From Paenibacillus chondroitinus NBRC 15376 (GTDB taxonomy: Bacteria > Bacillota > Bacilli > Paenibacillales > NBRC-103111): a stretch of 64,000 bases of DNA. Below, in pieces: positions 53,605-61,826 of this stretch. The stretch lies in NCBI RefSeq assembly GCF_004000765.1, contig NZ_BILW01000001.1:310001-374000 (forward strand), written 5' to 3'. Numbering within the stretch: position 1 is the stretch's first letter; each line of letters opens with the position of its first letter. The translations under genes were made by a program, and so were the position numbers. Below the pieces are notes generated by a model. The model was not told where the DNA came from. It saw only the letters and a program-made list of their open reading frames with translations, and did not search any database.

Positions 53605-54744
53605 GTGGGTAAATGGAAAGCGGGAACGATCGGCTTCGTTTGTGGCGCCTTATTCTTCTCAGGGCTTACTTACGCGGCGACGGATTCGGTCGGCATAGAC
53701 GTTTATTTTCGGAAATTGCAGTATTATTTCGATGGTGAAAACAAGCAGCCGCCGAAGGATTTACAAGGGTTTATTTACAAAGATACCACGTACGTACCAC
53801 TAAGATTTTTGTCTGAATCGCTGGGGAAACCGGTAAGTTGGGATGATGCAACAAGCTCTATCTATGTTGGGGACAAGCCGGCTCAGAATCCAACGTCAGG
53901 ATCGGGGGCATTGCAAGTATTTCCAAAGGATAACCCGTGGAATACCGATATTTCCAGCTACCCTGTCCATCAGAAGTCGGCGCAGTACCTCTCCTCAATA
54001 GGCCTCAATACAAGTCTGCATGCGGATTTCGGGACGATGTGGGAAGGCGCGCCAATTGGCATTCCTTACACGATCGTAGGCGGTGATCAGCCGAAAGTCA
54101 ATGTGACGTTCACCGACTATGGCGATGAGAGCGATCCCGGTCCCTATCCGATCCCGCCGAATGCGCCAATCGAGGGCGGACCTAACAGCGACGGCGACCG
54201 TCATGTTATCGTAGTTGATAAAGACAATCAATATTTGTATGAATTATACAATGCTCACCCGACTGCGGACGGTTGGCAAGCTTCGAACGGTGCCAAATGG
54301 GACATGAAATCCAATGCCTTACGGACAAAATACTGGACTTCCGCTGATGCAGCCGGTCTGCCGATTTTCCCAGGCCTCGTCCGGTATGATGAAGCTTCTA
54401 CCGGTGAAATTAACCATGCACTGCGGTTCACCGTCCGCAAAACACAAAAGGGCTTCATCGCCCCTGCCACTCACTATGCTTCAAGCAGTACGGACCCTAA
54501 TCTTCCTCCTATGGGATTAAGATTGCGGCTGCGGGCCGATTTTGACATTTCCGGCTACTCGAAGGCGAATCAAGCCATCCTTCGTGCGATGAAGAAATAT
54601 GGCATGATCGTCGCGGACAACGGCAGCGATCTCTATGTCAGCGGAGCGCCTGATCCGAAATGGGATGACGATGACTTAAGCAAGCTGAGCAAGCTCAAAG
54701 GCAGCGATTTTGAGGTTGTGGACACCGGTCCGATTGAAAAATAG
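53605..54744 (+). CDS. Secreted stalk-domain protein with a conserved uncharacterised C-terminal domain
   Basis: A GTG start gives 379 residues with a signal peptide (about 1-25, LTYAAT). A copper-amine-oxidase-like stalk domain (about 28-92; YVPLRFLSESLGKPVSWDD), frequent in Paenibacillus surface proteins, is followed by a Ser/Gly linker. The C-terminal domain (about 105-360) is very rich in conserved-looking motifs: NPWNTDISSYPV, HADFGTMWEGAPIGIPY, DRHVIVVDKDNQYLYELY, GLPIFPGLVRYDE and MGLRLRLRADFDISGY. I recall similar uncharacterised domains in soil bacteria but no function. The His/Asp/Tyr pattern suggests an enzyme or carbohydrate-binding fold. The gene is monocistronic, with a terminator after it. 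Confidence 0.8.
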   Translation: MGKWKAGTIGFVCGALFFSGLTYAATDSVGIDVYFRKLQYYFDGENKQPPKDLQGFIYKDTTYVPLRFLSESLGKPVSWDDATSSIYVGDKPAQNPTSGSGALQVFPKDNPWNTDISSYPVHQKSAQYLSSIGLNTSLHADFGTMWEGAPIGIPYTIVGGDQPKVNVTFTDYGDESDPGPYPIPPNAPIEGGPNSDGDRHVIVVDKDNQYLYELYNAHPTADGWQASNGAKWDMKSNALRTKYWTSADAAGLPIFPGLVRYDEASTGEINHALRFTVRKTQKGFIAPATHYASSSTDPNLPPMGLRLRLRADFDISGYSKANQAILRAMKKYGMIVADNGSDLYVSGAPDPKWDDDDLSKLSKLKGSDFEVVDTGPIEK

Positions 54745-54765
54745 AAGTCTAGCGGAACCAACAAT

Positions 54766-54808
54766 AAAAAACAGCTGTCCAAAGTACCCTTTGAACGGCT
54801 GTTTTTTT
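54766..54808. terminator. Bidirectional terminator
   Basis: AACAGCTGT (54770-54778) pairs with ACGGCTGTT (54795-54803) plus an inner CAAA/TTTG pairing, with an A run on the left and a T run on the right. It serves the plus-strand stalk protein and the minus-strand DinB gene. Confidence 0.85.
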
Positions 54809-54816
54809 GTTCTCGA

Positions 54817-55272
54817 TTATTTCAGGACCTTCATCATCGCGGAGATCATGCCAAAATGATTGGCTTCATGCATGATACTGAAGTTGATTAGCTGTTCAAT
54901 TGTTGCAGCTTTCATCATATTCTCCTTGACTGCAACGTCCAGCTTATCACCCAAGGATTCACGGATTTGGGCAGGCTGTTCCTTCAGCTGCGCGATGATC
55001 ACATCCCACGCAGGCGGTTCTTCTTGCCAATCCGCAGGTTTTGTGCCATTGCCAAAAAAGGAGATATAGTTCGCCGGCACTAACGAAGGTTGTTCGGAAA
55101 GCGCGAAGATGAGGCGATCCGTTACCGCAAGTACGTGACCGATTTGCCAATGAATGCTGTTGTTAAACCCAGGCGGCACGACATTTCTTTTGTCCTCAGG
55201 ACATCCTTCTACTAATTGCAGTAATCGATTACGGTATCTGTCCAATGCTCCGAATAAAAAGGTATCTCTCAT
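54817..55272 (-). CDS. DinB-family protein
   Basis: A 151-residue four-helix-bundle DinB_2 protein starting behind AGGAGGATGGATAAGA. Metal-ligand histidines are placed as usual: HWQIGHVL near 42-49 and HEANHFGM near 134-141. DinB-like proteins include thiol-dependent transferases and proteins of unknown role; no specific function can be given. It is transcribed in the same direction as the AraC gene 45 bp upstream on the minus strand. Confidence 0.86.
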   Translation of the reverse strand: MRDTFLFGALDRYRNRLLQLVEGCPEDKRNVVPPGFNNSIHWQIGHVLAVTDRLIFALSEQPSLVPANYISFFGNGTKPADWQEEPPAWDVIIAQLKEQPAQIRESLGDKLDVAVKENMMKAATIEQLINFSIMHEANHFGMISAMMKVLK

Positions 55273-55317
55273 TCTTATCCATCCTCCTGATATTATGAAA
55301 TGAAACGTGATCGGCTT

Positions 55318-56199
55318 CTATTGTACCACTCGCAGCAGCTTCCTGACATATTCCTTCGGCGTGCAGCCATTATAACGTTTGAACAGCTCATAAAAATGAG
55401 CCATATTCTCGATCCCAACAGCAGCGGCAATATCGGTGACAATATCGGTTTTGGTAATGAGCAGCTGCTCGGCTTTTCGAATCCGCTGCCGGTTAACATA
55501 GTCCGTGAAGGAGACGCCAACGCATTTTTTGAAAAATTTAGAGAAGTACGTATAGCTCATTCCTGCGCTCCGGCTAACGTCTTCCATGTCGATTTTTTCC
55601 CCCAGATGGGCTTCGACATAATCGAGAATAGGCCTCATAACGGTCGCGTCCACAAAGCCGAAAGGCTGCAGCAGCTCACGCCGGTCATGGCGCAGCAGCG
55701 TTAGCAGCAAATGTTTGATGTGCATGCTCATAGCAATTTCATAGCCTTTGGTTTTGTCCATCATTTCGGCATGAATGTTGACGATAATGCGTCCGATTTC
55801 GTGCTTGGCGCGCTCATTTTCAAGAAACATATAGTTCAGATCCTCGAGCGGTCGCACCATTTCCGAAAAATGCCGGTAATACATCATCATCGCAGGATCA
55901 AAATAGGGCTGCAGATCGACGTGGAGCACGATGTAGACGAGAGGTTCGTCTTCCGGCTTATGACTGTGATGAAGCTGGTTAGATCCGATAAGGACGACTT
56001 CTCCCGGTGAGAGGTGATAACGATTGTCCGGCGTACGAATATCCAGCTTGCCTTCTTGCACGATAATCAGTTCTACCTCTTTATGATAATGCCACTGCTG
56101 CGCAACCTGTCGACTTTTTGGATTTGTGTTGGTGAACTGCCAAACCTTCATGCATAGGCGTTCATTCTGATAATAAATGGGTTCTTTGAACGTTTCCAT
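55318..56199 (-). CDS. AraC-family transcriptional regulator
   Basis: The start is ATG 56199, since AGGTGG lies 8 bases before it; the earlier in-frame start at 56211 is unsupported. The 293-residue product has a cupin domain with YHKEVELIIVQEGKLDI and HHSHKPEDEPLVYIVLHV (about 30-110) and a C-terminal AraC domain (about 190-290) with MSYTYFSKFFKKCVGVSF and HFYELFKRYNGCTPKEYV. It is divergent from the two dehydrogenase genes beginning at 56328 and probably regulates them. Confidence 0.92.
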   Translation of the reverse strand: METFKEPIYYQNERLCMKVWQFTNTNPKSRQVAQQWHYHKEVELIIVQEGKLDIRTPDNRYHLSPGEVVLIGSNQLHHSHKPEDEPLVYIVLHVDLQPYFDPAMMMYYRHFSEMVRPLEDLNYMFLENERAKHEIGRIIVNIHAEMMDKTKGYEIAMSMHIKHLLLTLLRHDRRELLQPFGFVDATVMRPILDYVEAHLGEKIDMEDVSRSAGMSYTYFSKFFKKCVGVSFTDYVNRQRIRKAEQLLITKTDIVTDIAAAVGIENMAHFYELFKRYNGCTPKEYVRKLLRVVQ

Positions 56200-56327
56200 A
56201 AGTAATACCACCTAATCATCACTGCAAATTTGGATATAAACAAGACAAACCTTGTCATTTTTGAAAAGCTGTCAAATCGGTATGATTGCTTTAATTAGTA
56301 TACAACAATTGAAAGGGCGAGTGAGAG

Positions 56328-57305
56328 ATGAAAGTAGCAGTAGTCGGCTGTGGTGGTATGGGTCAGTGGCATGCGAAGAGTTATGCGAAGATGCCCGGTG
56401 TAGAGTTGGTTGGCGTATGTGATGTTCAGCTGGAGTCTGCGGTAGAAGCTGCCAATAAAGTAGGGACGGCAGCGTTCAGTTCATTTGAAGAGATGCTTGC
56501 GGCGGTCTCGTTTGACGTGGTTAGCGTCGCAGTACCAACCTTTGTACATAAAGAAGTTGTGCTTCAAGCCGCAAGAGCGGGGAAGCATGTTATTTGTGAG
56601 AAACCGGTTGCGCTTAATCTGGAAGATGCGCAAGAGATGATTTCCTGCTGCGAGGAAAATGGGGTTCGCTTATTCATTGGTCATGTCGTGCGGTTTTTCC
56701 CTGAATATGCGCAGATGAAGCAGCAAATTGATGCAGGCCAAATCGGCAGAGTTGGTGTTGCAAATGCCCGGCGCGTGGGAAGTCATCCGGGAGAAGCCAG
56801 ACCTTGGTTTCTGGATGCTGACAAAAGCGGAGGCGTGATCGTCGATTTGATGGTGCATGACATCGATTTCATGCGTTGGACACTCGGTGAGGTCAAATCG
56901 GTTTACGGGATGAACAAATGTGAGGGAACGATGGATTATGCGCTTGTTACGCTAGTTTTTGAAAGCGGCGCAGTGGCTAATCTGGAAGCCTTCTGGGGAT
57001 ACCCGGGCTCCTTCCGCTATGCGGCGGAGTTTGCAGGCTCCGAGGGACTTGTCCGCACGGATAGTACGAGCGCACAATCTTTGCAAATACGCAAGGCAGC
57101 ACCTCCAGAGAGCGGGGGGAAAGCGGTTGAAATTCCGCAAAGTCCGAACTTCTTTGATCCGTATTACATCGAGCTTGAACATTTTCTGAGTTGTATCCGC
57201 GACGGCAGCGATCCGATCGTAACCGCTCAAGATGCATGCGAAGCATTAAGAATCGCCAAAGCTGCGCTTGACTCGATTCAAACCGGCAAAGTCGTGCTGC
57301 TGTAA
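56328..57305 (+). CDS. Gfo/Idh/MocA-family oxidoreductase
   Basis: 325 residues. An N-terminal Rossmann fold with GCGGMGQWHAKSY, the EKP motif ICEKPVALN (Lys used in catalysis), and in the C-terminal domain the segment VDLMVHDIDFMRW carrying the catalytic His. It is an NAD(P)-dependent dehydrogenase of sugars or cyclitols. It is followed 31 bp later by a second member of the family, and such pairs often carry out successive oxidation and reduction steps in unusual-sugar catabolism (family knowledge). The substrate is unknown. Confidence 0.92.
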   Translation: MKVAVVGCGGMGQWHAKSYAKMPGVELVGVCDVQLESAVEAANKVGTAAFSSFEEMLAAVSFDVVSVAVPTFVHKEVVLQAARAGKHVICEKPVALNLEDAQEMISCCEENGVRLFIGHVVRFFPEYAQMKQQIDAGQIGRVGVANARRVGSHPGEARPWFLDADKSGGVIVDLMVHDIDFMRWTLGEVKSVYGMNKCEGTMDYALVTLVFESGAVANLEAFWGYPGSFRYAAEFAGSEGLVRTDSTSAQSLQIRKAAPPESGGKAVEIPQSPNFFDPYYIELEHFLSCIRDGSDPIVTAQDACEALRIAKAALDSIQTGKVVLL

Positions 57306-57336
57306 AAGAGCCAAAACATTCAGGGAGGGACTTATC

Positions 57337-58323
57337 ATGGATTTATTGAAAATTGGCATGATTAGCTTCGCGCATGGTCATGCATTCAGTTATTTTAATA
57401 GCTTGCTAGAGCTGCCTGAGGTCAAAATCGTTGGGATTGCCGATGAAGTGAAAAGTCGGGTTGAAGGTCTCGCCCAGCGCCACGAAGTGCCGTATTATGC
57501 AGATTACCGCGACTTGCTCGCACAAGATGTGGATGCTGTGGTGATTTGCTCGGAGAACGTCCACCATGCCAAGCTTGTGATCGATGCCGCGAATGCGAAG
57601 AAGCATGTGCTCTGCGAGAAGCCACTTGGTACGACAAAGGAAGAGATGGAGCAAATGATTGCTGCCTGCAAGCAAAAAGGCGTGCAGCTTATGACAGCAT
57701 TCCCATGCCGCTACCTGGCGGCTGTCGTGCGGGCGAAAGAAGCTATCGAGCGCGGTGAGATTGGTGACATCGTCGCGATTAAAGGGACGAATCACGGAGG
57801 GAACCCCGGCGGATGGTTCATCGACAAAAGCTTGTCGGGGGGCGGGGCTGTTCTTGACCACACCGTGCATGTGATGGACTTGATGAACTGGTTCCTCCAG
57901 TCCGAAGTGAAGGAAGTGTACGCTTATGCGGCTACGCTTTTCAGAGAAGAGCTGGAAGTGGAAGATGCGGGCATGCTGCACATTAAGTTCGAGAACGGCG
58001 TCTTCGCGGTGCTGGATACAAGCTGGTCGCGTCCCAAATCGTTCCCGACCTGGGGAGACGTGACGATGGAGATCGTCGGCACACAGGGAGTCATCACCGT
58101 GGATGGCTTTGCGCAGAAGAACGACTTGTTCAGCAATGCAGCAGGTAAAGGGCAATACACCTTCTGGGGAGACAACATGGATGCGTTTATGATCCGTGAC
58201 TTCGTCAAGGCGCTGCGCCAAGGCGAGCAGGTTCCGGTCACGGGCGAGGATGGATTGAAAGCGGCGCAAGTGGCGCTTGCCGCTTATGAGTCTGTTAAGC
58301 TTGGTCAGCCTGTCGGGGTGTAG
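57337..58323 (+). CDS. Gfo/Idh/MocA-family oxidoreductase
   Basis: The start is ATG 57337 behind GGGAGGGACTTATC; longer in-frame starts fall within the previous gene. 328 residues. The nucleotide-binding loop is atypical (ISFAHGHAFSYF rather than GxGxxG), the EKP motif is present (LCEKPLGTTKE), and the catalytic segment is GGAVLDHTVHVMDLMNW. It is co-transcribed with the dehydrogenase at 56328. The modified loop, found in a subset of this family, may alter cofactor handling. Confidence 0.9.
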   Translation: MDLLKIGMISFAHGHAFSYFNSLLELPEVKIVGIADEVKSRVEGLAQRHEVPYYADYRDLLAQDVDAVVICSENVHHAKLVIDAANAKKHVLCEKPLGTTKEEMEQMIAACKQKGVQLMTAFPCRYLAAVVRAKEAIERGEIGDIVAIKGTNHGGNPGGWFIDKSLSGGGAVLDHTVHVMDLMNWFLQSEVKEVYAYAATLFREELEVEDAGMLHIKFENGVFAVLDTSWSRPKSFPTWGDVTMEIVGTQGVITVDGFAQKNDLFSNAAGKGQYTFWGDNMDAFMIRDFVKALRQGEQVPVTGEDGLKAAQVALAAYESVKLGQPVGV

Positions 58324-58355
58324 GAGAAGAGAATATTCCTGGTGAATGGATAAGA

Positions 58356-58378
58356 GGCTACCCAATAGCTGGGTAGCC
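58356..58378. terminator. Hairpin between convergent genes
   Basis: GGCTACCCA (58356-58364) pairs perfectly with TGGGTAGCC (58370-58378) around a 5-base loop. There is no T-run of note on either side, so it is a weak bidirectional terminator at best. Confidence 0.55.
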
Positions 58379-58398
58379 GATTCCACATCACCTTATAC

Positions 58399-61300
58399 TC
58401 AATCAACTTTAACAAACTTTACGGCATCTGCCCTAACCGTTTGATTGCCCCGGGTGATCTTCACATAATTGGATTGCCCTGGCGTCATCGTATAAGTGCC
58501 AAGCAGCTTCCAGCTTGAAGTCCCGGTGGAATAATTCTCATACACTGTATTGGTCGTACCGTTATGAACGATCTCTACCTTTGTATTAGTATCAGAGTTG
58601 CTATTAATCGGCTTATAGATAAAAACTTCATAAGTTCCGCCTACGGTTATGGGAGCAGTCCATTTCGCTGAGGCACCGCTACTGGTGCTGTACCTGGTCT
58701 TACTTCCATTATAGCCGGGCGCACTGCTTTCTACCCATGACCCGCTTACTTCACTGTAGTTGGCTTCTCCATTATCCACTACCCAGGTTTCTCCACCTGT
58801 GTCTAATACCATGCTCCACAGTTGACTGTCGTTCCCAGCGTATGGCGATTGAATGATTTCCGCACCGTCTGCTAGGGAACCGCCTTTAACGGCAGCAGCC
58901 ATGCCGCTGTTCGTATTGATAATCTTATAATAACCATTGCCGGCATTGGCAATCTGCCACCCTTGACTGGTCATTCCATGGTATAAAGATTGAACAACAT
59001 CGGCACCACTCGTGATCGCACTTCCTGCAACATCAACCGCCATACCGCTGCTCTTGTTTACTAGGCTGTAATCGTTGCCGTTATAGATAATCTGCCACCG
59101 CTTGCTTTCTCCGCCTAAATTCCCTAACTGTATGGCCTTTGCACCAATTTCACTCGAACTATTGGCAATATCCAATAGTTTTCCGCTCTTCTTATTGATA
59201 ATTTTATAATTGACTGCAGGGTCAAACGATTGATTTGAAGCTACAAACTTGACAGCATCTGCCCTGAGAGAGTTATTGCCTCTGGTGATTTGTACATAGT
59301 TGGATTGCCCCGGTGTCATCGAATACGTACCAAGATGCTTCCAGCCTGGAGTGCCGGTGGAATAATCCTCATAGACGGTACTGGTAACACCGTTATGAAC
59401 CACATCGACCTTCGTATTGGTATCGGAGGTGCTATGAATGACCTTATTGATATAGACATCATACGTTCTGGCTACGGTAATTGGAGCGGTCCATTTCGCC
59501 GAAGCACCTTCGCGGGCGTACCTGGTCATGCTTCCATTGTAACCGGTCAAGCTACTGTCTAACCATGAACCGCTTATTTCGCTGTAATTGGGGTCTCCGT
59601 TATCCACGATCAAGGGTACCGTATCCTCAACCTGAATCAAGCCTGCGTCATCTCCATAGGACAGACCTGCGCTTAAAGAACTTTTCCATATATAAACCTT
59701 TGCGCTTGTTTGGCTTGCGCCTGTTTTAAACTGCACCTTCTGTCTTGTCCAGTTTGGAGAATTGCCATATACGGATTTATAAATAGTTAGATCGCCATAG
59801 TCCTTAACACCGATCTCTACTGTCTCCCCCAAAGGTACCCTGGCCCAAGCAGAATATTCGTAGGTTGTATTGGGCTGGAGACCGGTTATCAACTGTTCTA
59901 CCCCATTCTGACCGCTGCCAAACTGTACACTTCCATAACCTGATCTTGTTTCTCCATTATCGATGTGAATGGGGTCATAGGTTGCACGATAAAAAGCTGT
60001 TGTTGGCGCACCGGTTTTTGCCCATGACTCAAGGCCTGCGTCAAAGAAGGCATTTTTAAGCAAATTTGTGTGTTGTGGCGTTGTCAGCGCATAGACAGGA
60101 TTGGGTGGATTAGCCAAGTTTTGTCCTGCCGGAGGATAGAGGTTCTGGTCATATCCTACCGTTTTATTGTCATACCGTTTGGCATCTCCATCTATCTCAA
60201 AGCCCTCAGTTGCAACATTATTGTAGATCCGGGTTCCATATCCATCATTATTAAATGCAGTGCCAAAAGTATGTTTAATTTTCCCATCCACCATATTGTC
60301 GTAGATTTGCACAAAATTTCCTGGCTGGCTCGATTTAATTCCGGCGAAATCCATATTCCAGACCGTATTGTGATGGATAATAAAATTATGGCTGTGCTGG
60401 TCTAAATATATGCCATGATCTGTTGTAGCCAGAAGGTCATGGATGCGGTTATACCTGATCTCTGTCTTTTCGCCATCTTCTTTGGTAACGTAAATTCCGC
60501 CGCAATCCGTGCCTAATAATCCATTTAGGCTGAGGTCGTTATACTCGATAATAGACGCATCAATGTCTTCTAACTGCATGAGATCCCGGGCTGCATTGTA
60601 TAGCGTATTGTAGCTTATCAAATGTCTTTTGCCCTTTATGAACATGTTTGCATTGTAAGTAACCATATAGTTGGCTTCATGTGCGAGATTGTTGATAATC
60701 TTATTGTCCGAACCGGCAACGATGATAAGGTTTCCGGAGCTATAAGCAAGTTTGGAATCCCTCAAGGTATTGTTGCTGCCACCCACATAAATCCCCGTGT
60801 CGTCCTTCTCATAGGCCTTTTGAAGATTCATCCTGTGGGATATATATTTGGCGTCTATTCCTTTCACGATATTATTGGAAGAATTGTCCGCCATTCTGAT
60901 TGTGCCTCCGAAGGTGTTTAGGCCTTCGATATTGACATAGGAGACACCAGTGAGGTCAATGCAAAAATTCCTTTTTTTGATTTCCACATTCAAGGTAGAT
61001 GGGTTTACGCCTCCAGGCGCCCACAAATACATGGTTTGGGTACTGCTGTCATAAAACCATTCCCTTTCAGTATCAAGCTCGCTGAATAAATTGAATACAA
61101 AGAATTCCCTACTCGCTAATGGACCCGTATAACGGCCATCGGAAGACGAAAACGGTGCTAGTGTAAGCTGATTCCCGCTTGAAGCAGCAATCGTAGTCGT
61201 TTGGGCTGTCCACGTCCCCCTAATCCAAATGAATCCCCCCTTCCAGTAATCGGCAGGCTTATTAAGGCCTGAATATGTGACTGTCAAGTCAGCACCGCTC

Positions 61301-61788
61301 TCCATCTTTGCCCTGCCCGGATTGAAGATGTTGGTATCCGTCCAGTTGGGGTACTGGGCTACGTGCATCATCTCGCCATTAACGAACACCTGGTTCTCCA
61401 TGCCGAGATTCCAATTCATCGGTGCTTTGTATATGTTGCCGGAATGAAGTGTCCACCCAGTAACCTTTTCAGCGGCGCTTAGCGTTACCGTCTCGCCGGC
61501 ATAAGCCTTATAGGTGATTGGGTTTCCGGCTGTGCCCGATTTGGTAGGCTGAATGACTTCCCTGTATGTACCTCCTCTGATGATACACGTATCGCCTGCA
61601 ACCATGACACTTGCAGCCTTTGCGATGGACTTGAACGGACTGCTTAATGTACCGGCATTGCTGTCGTTGCCGGTTGTGGCTACGTAGTAGGTGTTTCCTG
61701 CTGCCTGCGTCGCCATAGGCATTCCAAAAACAGTGCCATACAATAAAAGTAACACCACCATTACACCTGAAATTCCTCTTTTTAACAT
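58399..61788 (-). CDS. Secreted beta-helix protein with golvesin-like and ricin-type lectin modules
   Basis: The start at 61788 lies behind GAAGGAGTGAAGTTTA. The 1129-residue product has a signal peptide (1-29, TQAAGN). A right-handed parallel beta-helix (about 32-575) opens with TYYVATTGNDSNAGTLSSPF, and successive rungs such as GIYLDQHSHNFIIHHNTV resemble GH141-like and other beta-helix glycan enzymes. A CBM-like jelly roll (about 588-735) is related to one in the protein at 18019. Then come a golvesin C-like domain (about 740-870), a ricin-type beta-trefoil (about 875-1005, three repeats) and a second golvesin C-like domain (about 1010-1129), closely similar to the first. There is no dockerin, cohesin or SLH, so it is likely freely secreted or glycan-bound. 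It follows the GH95 gene by 38 bp. A fucosidase or lyase activity is possible but unproven. Confidence 0.87.
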   Translation of the reverse strand: MLKRGISGVMVVLLLLYGTVFGMPMATQAAGNTYYVATTGNDSNAGTLSSPFKSIAKAASVMVAGDTCIIRGGTYREVIQPTKSGTAGNPITYKAYAGETVTLSAAEKVTGWTLHSGNIYKAPMNWNLGMENQVFVNGEMMHVAQYPNWTDTNIFNPGRAKMESGADLTVTYSGLNKPADYWKGGFIWIRGTWTAQTTTIAASSGNQLTLAPFSSSDGRYTGPLASREFFVFNLFSELDTEREWFYDSSTQTMYLWAPGGVNPSTLNVEIKKRNFCIDLTGVSYVNIEGLNTFGGTIRMADNSSNNIVKGIDAKYISHRMNLQKAYEKDDTGIYVGGSNNTLRDSKLAYSSGNLIIVAGSDNKIINNLAHEANYMVTYNANMFIKGKRHLISYNTLYNAARDLMQLEDIDASIIEYNDLSLNGLLGTDCGGIYVTKEDGEKTEIRYNRIHDLLATTDHGIYLDQHSHNFIIHHNTVWNMDFAGIKSSQPGNFVQIYDNMVDGKIKHTFGTAFNNDGYGTRIYNNVATEGFEIDGDAKRYDNKTVGYDQNLYPPAGQNLANPPNPVYALTTPQHTNLLKNAFFDAGLESWAKTGAPTTAFYRATYDPIHIDNGETRSGYGSVQFGSGQNGVEQLITGLQPNTTYEYSAWARVPLGETVEIGVKDYGDLTIYKSVYGNSPNWTRQKVQFKTGASQTSAKVYIWKSSLSAGLSYGDDAGLIQVEDTVPLIVDNGDPNYSEISGSWLDSSLTGYNGSMTRYAREGASAKWTAPITVARTYDVYINKVIHSTSDTNTKVDVVHNGVTSTVYEDYSTGTPGWKHLGTYSMTPGQSNYVQITRGNNSLRADAVKFVASNQSFDPAVNYKIINKKSGKLLDIANSSSEIGAKAIQLGNLGGESKRWQIIYNGNDYSLVNKSSGMAVDVAGSAITSGADVVQSLYHGMTSQGWQIANAGNGYYKIINTNSGMAAAVKGGSLADGAEIIQSPYAGNDSQLWSMVLDTGGETWVVDNGEANYSEVSGSWVESSAPGYNGSKTRYSTSSGASAKWTAPITVGGTYEVFIYKPINSNSDTNTKVEIVHNGTTNTVYENYSTGTSSWKLLGTYTMTPGQSNYVKITRGNQTVRADAVKFVKVD

Positions 61789-61826
61789 TAAACTTCACTC
61801 CTTCGTATTTGATTTTTGATGTATCT

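Noticed and set aside
57406..58386. Long minus-strand frame (326 codons) opposite the second dehydrogenase
   Set aside because: It is a shadow of the plus-strand Gfo/Idh/MocA gene, whose motifs and ribosome site are convincing.
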